From positions 1 to 21,215 of the forward strand of contig JAKSCW010000506.1 in NCBI GenBank assembly GCA_022360375.1: DNA of 21,215 nt, read 5' to 3'. The position numbers were made by a program, and so were the translations under genes. The notes beneath the pieces were generated by a model. It searched no databases and was not told where the DNA came from. It saw only the letters and a list, made by a program, of their open reading frames with translations. Positions 1 to 7,758 of this stretch are shown here, in pieces (position 1 is the stretch's first letter; every line of letters begins with the position of its first letter). Origin of the DNA: Balneolales bacterium (GTDB lineage Bacteria > Bacteroidota > Rhodothermia > Balneolales > Balneolaceae).

Positions 1-1857
1 CAGTGTTCGTGCCAGCTCGGTTTTTCCCACCCCGGTCGAGCCGAGAAAGAAGAATGAACCGATAGGCCGGTCTTCGTCCTGAAGTCCCGCCCTGGAACGT
101 CGAACGGCATTTGCTACTGCTTCAATCGCTTTGTCCTGTCCAATCACTCGTTTATGTAATTCTTCTTCCAGGAGCAGTAATTTTTGCCGTTCACTTTCCA
201 TCATGCGCTTCACCGGGATCCCGGTCCAGCGTGCAACAATATCAGCAATATCTTCCGCATCCACCTCTTCTTTCAGAAGAGCTTTTTGCTGCTGCATTTC
301 GTCCGTTTGTTGTTGAGCCTTTTCCAGATCTTTCTCTAACTGTGTGATCGTTCCATATCTGAGTTCTGCTACTTTCTCATAATTTCCCTGGCGCTCGGCT
401 TTGTCAGCTTCGTTTCTCGTGGTTTCAATGGCCTTTTTAAGTTCCTGTGCTTTTTGAATTAAATCACGCTCCTGCTCCCACTGCACCCGCATCCCTTTTC
501 GGGTTTCTTCCAGGTCAGCAAGCTCTTTTTCAATCCCTTTGATTTTGGAATCATCTTTTTCACGCTTAAGAGCTTCCCGCTCGATTTCCAGCTGGCGAAT
601 TTGCCGTTCAATTCCATCCAGTTCTTCGGGTAGAGAATCGATTTGGAGCCGTAATCTTGAAGCCGCCTCATCAATCAAATCAATGGCTTTATCAGGTAAA
701 AAACGATCCGCGATATAACGATGCGAAAGCTCTGCTGCCGCTACAATCGCTGAATCGGTAATACGTACCCCATGATGCACTTCATAACGTTCCTGTAATC
801 CGCGAAGAATGGAAACGGTGTCCTCGATGCTCGGTTCTCCCACCAGAACTGTTTGGAGTCGGCGTTCAAGGGCCTTGTCTTTCTCAATATACTTGCGGTA
901 TTCGTCTAAAGTGGTAGCCCCCACCGCATGCATTTCTCCACGAGCCAGTGCCGGTTTCAAAATATTAGCTGCATCCATCGCTCCTTCCGTAGCCCCGGCC
1001 CCAACCAGTGTATGTATCTCATCGATGAATAAAATGATTTCCCCATCTGATTCGGTCACTTCTTTCACTACCGCTTTAAGCCGTTCTTCGAATTCGCCCC
1101 GAAACTTAGTCCCGGCAACCAGCGCACCCATATCCAATGCAACAATGCGTTTCGACTTCAATCCTTCGGGAACATCTCCGCGAACAATTCGCAATGCCAT
1201 ACCCTCTGCTATCGCGGTTTTACCCACCCCCGGTTCCCCAATCAATACCGGGTTATTTTTAGTGCGGCGGGTTAGAATTTGCATTACGCGCCGGATTTCC
1301 TGATCGCGCCCGATTACAGGATCGAGTTTATTTTTCTCTGCCAGTTCATTTAAATCCCGCGCATATTTGGTAAGCGCCGCAAATCGACTTTCCGCATTAG
1401 GATCGTCCACTTTATGCCCTCCACGGACATCGTCTAAAATCTTTAGAACATCATCCTTTGTTACACCCTGGTCTTTTAATAACGAACCAATTTGGTCGCT
1501 GCCTTGAGCAAGTCCCAGTAACACATGTTCTGAACTGATGTATTGGTCTCCTAATCCTGTAGCTTCTTTTTGAGCCAAATCTAATGCTGCTTTCAATGAG
1601 GGAGACAAATATTGGCCGCTTACTGATGCCCCTTCCACTTTCGGTAATTTTTGTAATGTTAAATCCACCACCGTATCAACTGCCTGAATATTTGCTCCCA
1701 GCTTGTTAAAAAGAGTATGAATGATATTGTCTGAATCCGAAATAAGAGCTTTCATTACATGCGCAGGTTCCAGGGCCTGATTATTTGCAGACTGAGCAAT
1801 CTCTAATGCAGCCTGAACTGCTTCCTGTGCTTTTAATGTGTATTTGTTCAAATTCAT
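1..1857 (-). CDS. clpB: ATP-dependent disaggregase ClpB (Hsp100), C-terminus beyond window
   Basis: Hexameric AAA+ chaperone that pulls polypeptides out of aggregates together with DnaK; cytoplasmic. The frame is open from an ATG at 1857 to base 1, giving 619 residues of a family usually about 860 long. Visible in order: Clp N-terminal repeat domain (about 1-145), first Walker A GEPGVGKT with its lysine at residue 213, Walker B reading ILFIDEIHT, a long charged coiled-coil middle domain (about 400-525, rich in E/K/R/Q) typical of ClpB rather than ClpA/C, the linker WTGIPV, and the second Walker A GSTGVGKT with lysine at residue 612. These lysine positions match those of E. coli ClpB (212 and 611) almost exactly. 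A GGAAG lies 5 bases before the ATG. The second ATPase domain is cut by the window edge. Identification is secure; regulation is not visible, as no convincing heat-shock promoter was found. Confidence 0.97.
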   Translation of the reverse strand, partial: MNLNKYTLKAQEAVQAALEIAQSANNQALEPAHVMKALISDSDNIIHTLFNKLGANIQAVDTVVDLTLQKLPKVEGASVSGQYLSPSLKAALDLAQKEATGLGDQYISSEHVLLGLAQGSDQIGSLLKDQGVTKDDVLKILDDVRGGHKVDDPNAESRFAALTKYARDLNELAEKNKLDPVIGRDQEIRRVMQILTRRTKNNPVLIGEPGVGKTAIAEGMALRIVRGDVPEGLKSKRIVALDMGALVAGTKFRGEFEERLKAVVKEVTESDGEIILFIDEIHTLVGAGATEGAMDAANILKPALARGEMHAVGATTLDEYRKYIEKDKALERRLQTVLVGEPSIEDTVSILRGLQERYEVHHGVRITDSAIVAAAELSHRYIADRFLPDKAIDLIDEAASRLRLQIDSLPEELDGIERQIRQLEIEREALKREKDDSKIKGIEKELADLEETRKGMRVQWEQERDLIQKAQELKKAIETTRNEADKAERQGNYEKVAELRYGTITQLEKDLEKAQQQTDEMQQQKALLKEEVDAEDIADIVARWTGIPVKRMMESERQKLLLLEEELHKRVIGQDKAIEAVANAVRRSRAGLQDEDRPIGSFFFLGSTGVGKTELARTL

Positions 1858-1944
1858 AATTTCTTCCAGGTTAATTCTGAAGAAAAATATTCCCAAAACC
1901 GTGCCCGAATTGTGGTTCTGACGGAATTACAGTATCCTCATATC

Positions 1945-2517
1945 ATGAGTCAATACCTAAAAGAAATCCCCCCCATTTTCTACTCAAATGAAACTGGAGC
2001 GCCCATTCAGCGATGCCTGGTTTGTGATTCTTATCTTCTTGATGGTGCAGAATACATTATTGAAAAAGCGGTGGTAAACTATCCAACCGTGGGTACCCGG
2101 GATTTAGTTTGGGAATTTGCACTATGTATGGATTGCATGGAAGAAATAACCAGTGAATATTCCGAAGAGTCTCAGCAAAAAATGAGTCAGTATTTTATTG
2201 AGAATATGAATATGGGTCATCTGCGGGAATTAAAAGAAGCTGAAAATTTTGATGTAAACGAATGGATTTCTAAATGCATAGTAAAAGGAAAAGCGCAAAG
2301 TGATTGTTCGCAGTACCAGCTCTGTGGCCATTTTGTTGGCGAATTATGTGTGTTCGATCATACCCCTTTTCTTGTTTCTGATGAAGCTATGGATGAAGTT
2401 GTACAATTGATTAGCAATAAGACACTGGGTTCCATGAATGACTTCAGGGATCGGTTTTTCCCTCCTCCGGAGGATTTGAGTCCATTACTTAGAGACAAGG
2501 AATTTATATTGATCTGA
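1945..2517 (+). CDS. cysteine-rich protein of unknown function (possible zinc ribbon)
   Basis: I do not recognise this family. The 190-residue product from the ATG at 1945 carries two CxxC pairs (C24/C27 as RCLVC, C61/C64 as CMDC) followed by four more cysteines (C111, C121, C127, C135), a spacing that suggests one or two structural zinc sites. It has no signal peptide or membrane segment, and the composition is acidic. An in-frame GTG at 1912 would add 11 residues (201 in total); I prefer the ATG because the extension is short and neither start has a clear ribosome binding site. The gene is divergent from clpB, 87 bases away, and ends before a small hairpin at 2530-2545. Lying within a clpB/htrA/hsp20 neighbourhood it could have a stress-related role, but that is only guilt by association. 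Confidence 0.75.
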   Translation: MSQYLKEIPPIFYSNETGAPIQRCLVCDSYLLDGAEYIIEKAVVNYPTVGTRDLVWEFALCMDCMEEITSEYSEESQQKMSQYFIENMNMGHLRELKEAENFDVNEWISKCIVKGKAQSDCSQYQLCGHFVGELCVFDHTPFLVSDEAMDEVVQLISNKTLGSMNDFRDRFFPPPEDLSPLLRDKEFILI

Positions 2518-2529
2518 TCTTCAACAAAG

Positions 2530-2545
2530 GCGTATCGCCATACGC
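2530..2545 (+). terminator. short hairpin after the cysteine-rich gene
   Basis: GCGTAT-CGCC-ATACGC forms a perfect 6-bp stem with a 4-base loop, followed by TTTA, 12 bases after the stop codon of the cysteine-rich gene. It is a weak intrinsic terminator by itself and may work with the stronger hairpin just downstream. Confidence 0.4.
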
Positions 2546-2556
2546 TTTACCTATAT

Positions 2557-2597
2557 AAAAAAACCCAGATCGTTCAGGACCTGGGCTTTGGCTTTTT
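2557..2597 (-). terminator. intrinsic terminator for the HtrA gene, probably bidirectional
   Basis: On the minus strand CCCAGGTC-CTGAAC-GATCTGGG forms an 8-bp stem (one G-U pair) with a 6-base loop, followed at once by seven T residues (2557-2563). It lies 40 bases past the HtrA stop. On the plus strand the same stem has one A-C mismatch and is followed by CTTTGGCTTTTT, so it can also stop transcription from the convergent cysteine-rich gene. Confidence 0.85.
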
Positions 2598-2625
2598 CGG
2601 GGTACAATAAAGGGTCAACAAATTC

Positions 2626-4122
2626 TTAAATCTCAAAAGCGATAAATTGTTTCGAATTATTTCGCTCGATAGTTAGCAAAATTGCTTTGTCTTCATTTTC
2701 GATGCTGCGTTCAATCTCTTGGTAAAAATCCTCAGCATCTTCAACGGGTTTGCGCTTAACAGCTATTATCACATCTTCTTCTCTTAAGCCTCTTTCAAAA
2801 GCATTGCTTGCCTCTTCAATACTGTTAACGATCACGCCTTCAACATCGTTCCCAAGATCTAGTTCATTTTTTAACTCTGAAGTTAACTCCCTAACCTGAA
2901 ACCCAATAGTTTCATCAATATCTCGCTTAGGTGTTGAATTTGTTGCAACCAGAATTTCATCCGGACGCACCCCCAGCTCTACATTAATTGTTTTCGAATC
3001 TCCATCCCGAAGGATTTGAAGTTCAACTACTTCACCCGGTTTGAAAGCTGCAATTTTAGTTCGGAATGCGTCCCAGTTTCCAACTTCTTCACCATTTAGT
3101 GCCACAATAATATCGTCTTCTTTTAATCCTGCTTTTTTTGATGGACCATCTTCCTCTACACTACCCACAAGGATTCCACGTGTATCTTCAAGATCCAGGG
3201 CCAAAGCCATAGTGCGATCAACTTCCCCACCAAACGACATCCCCAAATATCCTCTTGAAACAGTTCCGTCATCAATTAAATCATCCATTATACGTTTCGC
3301 CAGGTTGGTCGGAATCGCGAAGCCTATTCCGTCATTCCCTCCCGAACGAGAAGCTATTGCAGAATTAATCCCTATTAACTCTCCATTCATATCAATTAAA
3401 GCTCCGCCTGAGTTGCCTGGATTGATTGCAGCATCCGTCTGGATGAAATCCTCAAAGCCATACGCCTGTCCTCTTTCATTGCGTATGATTCCTATGCTTC
3501 TACCTCTTGCACTCACAATGCCGAATGATACCGTGTGAGCTAAATTTTCATCTAAAGGACTTCCAATTGCCAGCACAAATGAACCTACTTTGGCATCATC
3601 ACTATTCCCAAATTCAACAGTAGGAAGATTTTCAACATCGATTTGAAGAACTGCAATATCAGTTTGTGGATCCGTTCCAACTAATTCAGCGATAACTTCG
3701 TCTCCAGTAATCAGCCGAACTTTGATTTCATCTACATTATCAATTACATGATGGTTTGTAAGCACATATCCTTCTTCAGAAACGATTACACCTGAACCCA
3801 ACCCTCGCTGTATCCGTTGCCTGGTTTCTGTATCCGGCTGTGAAAATGGACTCCTGAAGAAATAGTCCATTGGATTCATGTATTGTACTTCCTGGATTCT
3901 CTCCGTAGTAATAGTAACTACGGCCGGATTCGTTTTTTCTGCAATGTCAACAATTGCATCATTAAAATCCTTCAGGGATACAATGGCCCGTTCTTCTGCC
4001 GGAGTAACCTCCGTTTCAAAAATGGGCAAACTCAAATTCACCGACTCCGTTGCTGCATTAAATCCCAATAGCACCAGCATTGCAGCGGCTACTCCGAAAA
4101 TGTTTCTTACTGCTTTGTTCAT
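2626..4122 (-). CDS. periplasmic HtrA/Deg serine protease with two PDZ domains
   Basis: DegP/DegQ-type protease that degrades or holds misfolded envelope proteins. The 498-residue product starts with a short basic stretch and a hydrophobic segment (about 7-24) acting as signal peptide or anchor. The trypsin-like domain shows the full triad: H125 in TNHHVI, D155 in TDIAVLQ and S238 in GNSGGAL. Two PDZ domains follow (about 290-385, with GYLGM, and 405-498). Length and layout match DegP/DegQ; I cannot choose between those names. The ATG at 4122 is favoured because it directly precedes the signal segment, although its ribosome binding site is poor. Its own promoter must lie in the 83 bases between this start and the hsp20 terminator, where an inverted repeat is found (4152-4173). 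Confidence 0.95.
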   Translation of the reverse strand: MNKAVRNIFGVAAAMLVLLGFNAATESVNLSLPIFETEVTPAEERAIVSLKDFNDAIVDIAEKTNPAVVTITTERIQEVQYMNPMDYFFRSPFSQPDTETRQRIQRGLGSGVIVSEEGYVLTNHHVIDNVDEIKVRLITGDEVIAELVGTDPQTDIAVLQIDVENLPTVEFGNSDDAKVGSFVLAIGSPLDENLAHTVSFGIVSARGRSIGIIRNERGQAYGFEDFIQTDAAINPGNSGGALIDMNGELIGINSAIASRSGGNDGIGFAIPTNLAKRIMDDLIDDGTVSRGYLGMSFGGEVDRTMALALDLEDTRGILVGSVEEDGPSKKAGLKEDDIIVALNGEEVGNWDAFRTKIAAFKPGEVVELQILRDGDSKTINVELGVRPDEILVATNSTPKRDIDETIGFQVRELTSELKNELDLGNDVEGVIVNSIEEASNAFERGLREEDVIIAVKRKPVEDAEDFYQEIERSIENEDKAILLTIERNNSKQFIAFEI

Positions 4123-4151
4123 ATTCCAGTCTGTTTTTGATTTTTTGATGT

Positions 4152-4173
4152 GTGCTTAACAACGAACGAGCAC
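4152..4173. promoter_or_regulatory. inverted repeat upstream of the HtrA gene, possible operator
   Basis: Arms GTGCT and AGCAC separated by 12 bases, 30-51 bases upstream of the HtrA start codon, in the only space available for that gene's promoter. It is not a CIRCE element (arms too short, different core). Function is inferred from position only. Confidence 0.3.
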
Positions 4174-4205
4174 CCAAAAATTGTTTTCTGTTTACATCTT
4201 CTTTC

Positions 4206-4240
4206 AAAAAAAGAGCCGGGCCCTTTTCACGGATCCCGGC
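4206..4240 (-). terminator. intrinsic terminator of hsp20
   Basis: On the minus strand GCCGGG...CCCGGC forms a 6-bp GC-only stem around a 14-base loop, followed by TCTTTTTTT. It begins 23 bases past the hsp20 stop codon and should separate hsp20 from the downstream HtrA gene. Confidence 0.85.
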
Positions 4241-4263
4241 TTCACTTAACTAATCAATCGAAC

Positions 4264-4692
4264 CTATGCGATTTCGATTTGCTTTTTTATTTTGTCATTG
4301 CTCTTGTTAATGGTAATGTTCAGGATACCATCCTCGTATTTAGCCTGAACAGAATCTTCATCGATGGTATCTGGCAAGTAAAAACTTCGTGTGAATGAAC
4401 CATACTGTGTTTCCACCCGATGAAAGTTCTTGCCCTTTTCTTCATTTTTCATCTTACGCTCACCACTTATGGTTAAGCGACTCTTTTCTAAATCCACGTT
4501 GATGTTTTCTTTCTTGATTCCCGGAAGCTCAGCTGAAATCTCGAACTGGGTATCTGTTTCTGAAATGTCAACGCTTGGTACAAAACTATCCGTACGATAG
4601 CTGGGGGTGTTGCTGAAGAACTCGTCAAAGATGTCGTTGAATGATTTTGAAAAAACATCTGAGTTTGGTCTTCTATACTTTATAAGTGCCAT
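4264..4692 (-). CDS. Hsp20/alpha-crystallin small heat-shock protein
   Basis: ATP-independent holdase that binds unfolding proteins and passes them to DnaK/ClpB. The 142-residue product has a short N-terminal region with FNDIFDEFF, a complete alpha-crystallin domain (about 38-130) containing the family signatures AELPGIKKENINVDL and GILNITI, and the C-terminal IEI form of the I-x-I motif used for oligomer assembly. The length is typical of class A bacterial Hsp20. AGAGG sits about 9 bases before the ATG at 4692. The gene has its own sigma-54 promoter (4754-4769) and its own terminator, so it is likely monocistronic and tightly switched. Confidence 0.95.
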   Translation of the reverse strand: MALIKYRRPNSDVFSKSFNDIFDEFFSNTPSYRTDSFVPSVDISETDTQFEISAELPGIKKENINVDLEKSRLTISGERKMKNEEKGKNFHRVETQYGSFTRSFYLPDTIDEDSVQAKYEDGILNITINKSNDKIKKQIEIA

Positions 4693-4753
4693 AATTGAAC
4701 CTCTGTTGATTTTAGTTTCTAATTATTTGTGAATTAAGATTCACCCAAATAAT

Positions 4754-4769
4754 TGCAACGGATGTGCCA
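4754..4769 (-). promoter_or_regulatory. sigma-54 (-24/-12) promoter of hsp20
   Basis: The minus strand reads TGGCACATCCGTTGCA, matching the RpoN consensus TGGCAC-N5-TTGC(A/T) at every defined position, with the invariant GG and GC dinucleotides exactly 10 bases apart. The predicted start of transcription is near 4743, giving a leader of about 50 bases before the ATG. The promoter lies in the 215-base noncoding space between hsp20 and the DAHP synthase gene. No sigma-70-like alternative stands out there. Confidence 0.8.
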
Positions 4770-4789
4770 ATAAGGTTCAAATAGCAAGC

Positions 4790-4846
4790 TCTGCCACTGC
4801 GGCAAAATAGAAATGAAGAAATTTCAGACGGATTTCTGCCATTGCG
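4790..4846 (-). promoter_or_regulatory. pair of 12-bp direct repeats upstream of the sigma-54 promoter, candidate activator sites
   Basis: On the plus strand TCTGCCACTGCG (4790-4801) and TCTGCCATTGCG (4835-4846) differ at one base and start 45 bases apart. The first copy lies within a TGCC-ACTGC-GGCA palindrome and the second within ATTTC-N9-GAAAT. The shared core TGGCAGA occurs a third time in the opposite orientation at 4897-4903. Sites at about -50, -95 and -155 fit binding of an enhancer-binding activator, which sigma-54 promoters require. The protein that binds is unknown. Confidence 0.45.
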
Positions 4847-4907
4847 AAATGTTGACACCGTGGGTTTGTCGCACCGTCAGATTAAGGCATTATTTTTGGC
4901 AGAAAAA

Positions 4908-6266
4908 TCAGAGATAGCTTTGCTTCCACTCTTTAGCTACGAGAAATGCCATTTCTAACGATTGCTCGTAATTCAAACGTGGATCACAGAACGTTTCATA
5001 GTTCATATCAAGGTCAGCCTCTTTCGTTCCATTGGCCCCTCCAACACACTCTGTAACATTATCCCCGGTAAGCTCAAGGTGAACACTGCCAAGATAACTT
5101 CCTTCTGCCCTATGGATATCAAACGCCGACTTAATTTCCCCGAGGATGTGATCAAAGTTTCGGGTTTTGTAATCATTCGAAGAAGAGAATGTATTTCCAT
5201 GCATTGGATCAGAACTCCACACTACTGGAAATCCCTCACGGCGAACTGCCTGGATTAGTCCTGGAAGTTGTTTCTCAATTTTATCTTTCCCAAAACGAGT
5301 GATAAGAACAAGTTTCCCTGTTTCGTGGGTTGGGTTTAACGTCTCAATGAGTTTCAGAGTATCATCAATGGTAAATGGAGGGCCGACTTTTATACCGATT
5401 GGATTTTCGATTCCACGGAAATATTCTACATGCGCATCTTGCAAATCCCGGGTTCGATTTCCTAACCAAACCATGTGTGCACTCAGGTTATAGAACCCCG
5501 GTTTTCTTGGAACCTGACGGGTTTGAGCCGAATCATAGTACAAATTCAAGGCTTCATGAGAAGTATAAAAGTCCACTTTTTGAAGCATAGTCGATCTTTC
5601 AGGAGAAATAGCATCCACAAAACGAACAGCTTTGGTAATGGAGGTCACCATATCTTCATACTCCTGGTAGTACTCGTTGTTTTTCATGAAGTTTAATTCC
5701 CACTGTTCCGGATGGTGCAAATCAGCAAAACCCTCATCTGCCAGAGCGCGAAGAAAATTCAGGGTTAAGCCAGCTTTATGATATCCTTCAATCAAGCGTT
5801 GAGGATCAGGAGTACGGGTTTCTTTCGTTGCTTCAAACCCATTAATCAAATCTCCCCGATAATTGTGAATTTGCTCTCCATTCACGTCTTCAAAATCTTT
5901 AGAGCGGGGCTTAGCGTACTGACCTGCAATTCTTCCAAGGCGCACAACGGGTACACCCATTTCATGAATCAAAATAAAACTGGTTTGCAAAAGCACCTTT
6001 ACCATATTCACAATCTTAGGAGAATTGGTCAGGCTGAAGCTTTCTGCACAATCACCTGCATGTAGTAAAAAGGCTTTACCTTGTGATACCTGTGCCAATT
6101 TATTCTTTAATGCCTCAATTTCCCATGAAGTAACCAATGGGGGGAGGTTTCTAAGCGTCTTAAAGCTTTTTTCTAACGCCTCTTTGTTCGGGTATTCAGG
6201 TAATTGCTTTACAGGCTTTTCCAGCCAGCTGGTTGGTGTCCAGTTTTGTTGTAGAGTATCTTCCAT
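4908..6266 (-). CDS. class II (plant-type) DAHP synthase
   Basis: Condenses phosphoenolpyruvate with erythrose 4-phosphate to DAHP, the first step of the shikimate pathway. The 452-residue product has the class II metal site spread over GDCAESF (C73), DPMHGNT (H356), HLELTG (E398) and CDPRLN (D428), plus the substrate-binding segments VVRLGRIAGQYAKPRS and YRGDLING. It is about plant-type length and lacks an extra regulatory domain such as chorismate mutase. An in-frame TTG at 6272 would add two residues; the ATG at 6266 is preferred, and neither has a convincing ribosome binding site. It is divergent from the response-regulator cyclase gene, sharing a 113-base upstream region. No other aromatic-pathway gene is adjacent. 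Confidence 0.96.
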   Translation of the reverse strand: MEDTLQQNWTPTSWLEKPVKQLPEYPNKEALEKSFKTLRNLPPLVTSWEIEALKNKLAQVSQGKAFLLHAGDCAESFSLTNSPKIVNMVKVLLQTSFILIHEMGVPVVRLGRIAGQYAKPRSKDFEDVNGEQIHNYRGDLINGFEATKETRTPDPQRLIEGYHKAGLTLNFLRALADEGFADLHHPEQWELNFMKNNEYYQEYEDMVTSITKAVRFVDAISPERSTMLQKVDFYTSHEALNLYYDSAQTRQVPRKPGFYNLSAHMVWLGNRTRDLQDAHVEYFRGIENPIGIKVGPPFTIDDTLKLIETLNPTHETGKLVLITRFGKDKIEKQLPGLIQAVRREGFPVVWSSDPMHGNTFSSSNDYKTRNFDHILGEIKSAFDIHRAEGSYLGSVHLELTGDNVTECVGGANGTKEADLDMNYETFCDPRLNYEQSLEMAFLVAKEWKQSYL

Positions 6267-6379
6267 GAGCAATGATAATTTCAGAACCTCAAACTTACAC
6301 CTTTTTTGGTTAAAGCATTACCTTAATTAATTCAAATACTATTGTATCGGTTTACCTCTATATTCCGACAAGAATATGA

Positions 6380-7669
6380 ATGATGCTACAGACAAATCCA
6401 AGGATATTAGTTGTTGACGATTACCCCGCACTGGTTACTATAACACGCCACAAATTACTGAAGCAGGGGTATGAGGTTTTAACTGCCCAGAACGGGCAAG
6501 ATGCCTGGGATATCATTCAGAATGACTTCCCTGACCTGGTGATTTCAGATGTTGAAATGCCTGTAATAGACGGGTATGAATTATGTTCCAAAATTAAGAA
6601 TGACACCGTTTTTCGGAAGATTCCGGTCATCCTGGTAACCTCACGTATAGATACCGAAAGTTTGATGAAAGGAATTGAGGCCGGTGCGGATAATTACATC
6701 ACTAAACCTTACGACGACGATACGTTGTTCTCGAAAGTTCACGAATTATTGAATAATCCTGTGGCAGTTTCTGATGTAAAAGACACCGTGAAGGTAACTA
6801 TCGAGGGCAACGACTACGACATCAAAGCAGATTATTCTCATCTGGTGAATCTCCTGGTTTCAACCTATAAAAATACATTGGCTCAGAACGCTCAACTCGA
6901 GAAAATGCAGCATGGGTTAAACTCTACCAACCAGGAACTGGAGCTAACAAAAAAAGAACATGAAGCACTGCTTCAAAACATCTTTCCAAAGCGCATTGCA
7001 GACAGTTTACTTGCATACGGAACCGTAGCCCCTGAACGCTATGAAGATGCAACGTTCATGTTCACTGACTTCGACAACTTCAGTAAGGTTGTGCCGGATA
7101 TTGATCCGGAAAAACTGATAGAGAACCTGAGTTTCTATTTTGACAAATTCGATTTCTTTGTAGAACAACATGGGTTGATTAAAATCAAAACGATTGGCGA
7201 TAGTTATATGACTGCCGGAGGAATCCCCGACCGCAACTACAGCCATGCGATCGATACATGTTTAGTTGCTTTGAAAATCCGCTCCTTCATCGGTAATCTT
7301 AAGGAAGCACTTCCTGCAAACACTCCATATTTTCCAATCAGAATTGGAATCAATACCGGAGAATCGATTGTTGGGGTAATCGGAAAACGCCGATTTGCCT
7401 ATGACGTTTGGGGGTCGGCTGTGAATTTAGCTTCACGCATGGAACAGAATGCTGATACTAATACAATCAACATTTCACACTCAACCTATGAGCGGGTGAA
7501 AGATTTCTTTATTTGTGAACCCCGGGGCGAAATCGAGGCAAAAAACATTGGTAAAGTGCCCATGTACTTCCTTGAAAGAATCCGACCTGAATTTGCTGAA
7601 GACGAAGAGGGAATCATGCCAAACCGCATGTTCATCCGCGACTATAATTTCCTCATCAAGTCTCAATAA
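6380..7669 (+). CDS. response regulator fused to a class III adenylate cyclase
   Basis: Predicted two-component output protein that makes cyclic AMP in the cytoplasm. The 429-residue product has a receiver domain (about 7-125) with the acidic pair D13/D14, phospho-acceptor D57, T87 and K109-P110. A helical linker (about 150-205) with a coiled-coil look follows, ending in LLQNIFPKRIA, then a class III nucleotide cyclase domain (about 220-400). All catalytic positions are present: metal aspartates D230 (FTDF) and D274 (TIGDSYM), adenine-specifying K270 and D342 (YDVWG), N349 and transition-state R353 (NLASRM). The K/D pair argues for ATP over GTP. No histidine kinase lies nearby, so the phosphodonor is unknown. 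ATGs at 6380 and 6383 are alternatives with no clear ribosome binding site. Confidence 0.93.
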   Translation: MMLQTNPRILVVDDYPALVTITRHKLLKQGYEVLTAQNGQDAWDIIQNDFPDLVISDVEMPVIDGYELCSKIKNDTVFRKIPVILVTSRIDTESLMKGIEAGADNYITKPYDDDTLFSKVHELLNNPVAVSDVKDTVKVTIEGNDYDIKADYSHLVNLLVSTYKNTLAQNAQLEKMQHGLNSTNQELELTKKEHEALLQNIFPKRIADSLLAYGTVAPERYEDATFMFTDFDNFSKVVPDIDPEKLIENLSFYFDKFDFFVEQHGLIKIKTIGDSYMTAGGIPDRNYSHAIDTCLVALKIRSFIGNLKEALPANTPYFPIRIGINTGESIVGVIGKRRFAYDVWGSAVNLASRMEQNADTNTINISHSTYERVKDFFICEPRGEIEAKNIGKVPMYFLERIRPEFAEDEEGIMPNRMFIRDYNFLIKSQ

Positions 7670-7745
7670 AAGGAAAAAAATCCTTCCCAGAATTAAGCTT
7701 TATTCGTCCTTGTTCAGTACATTCTGAATTGATCTGAATCTAACA

Positions 7746-7753
7746 CAGAGGGA
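7746..7753 (+). promoter_or_regulatory. ribosome binding site that fixes the TTG start of uvrA
   Basis: CAGAGGGA lies about 6-8 bases before the TTG at 7759. The reading frame is closed by TAA at 7741-7743 and no ATG or GTG occurs between that stop and the TTG, so this site and the TTG decide the start. Confidence 0.75.
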
Positions 7754-7758
7754 ATTTT

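Noticed and set aside
809..1303. Plus-strand ORF of 164 codons opposite clpB
   Set aside because: It is a shadow of the clpB ATPase region; the minus-strand frame has full family motifs.
1883..1912. Possible sigma-54 promoter in front of clpB (minus strand GGGCACGGTTTTGGG)
   Set aside because: The -24 half is fair but the -12 element has GG instead of the nearly invariant GC, so it falls short of the hsp20 promoter's quality.
3041..3538. Plus-strand ORF of 165 codons inside the HtrA gene
   Set aside because: Antisense shadow; the minus strand encodes the complete catalytic and PDZ domains.
7670..7685. AAGGA-A6-TCCTT hairpin after the response-regulator cyclase gene
   Set aside because: The stem is only 5 bp, AT-rich in the loop and not followed by a T tract; not called as a terminator.
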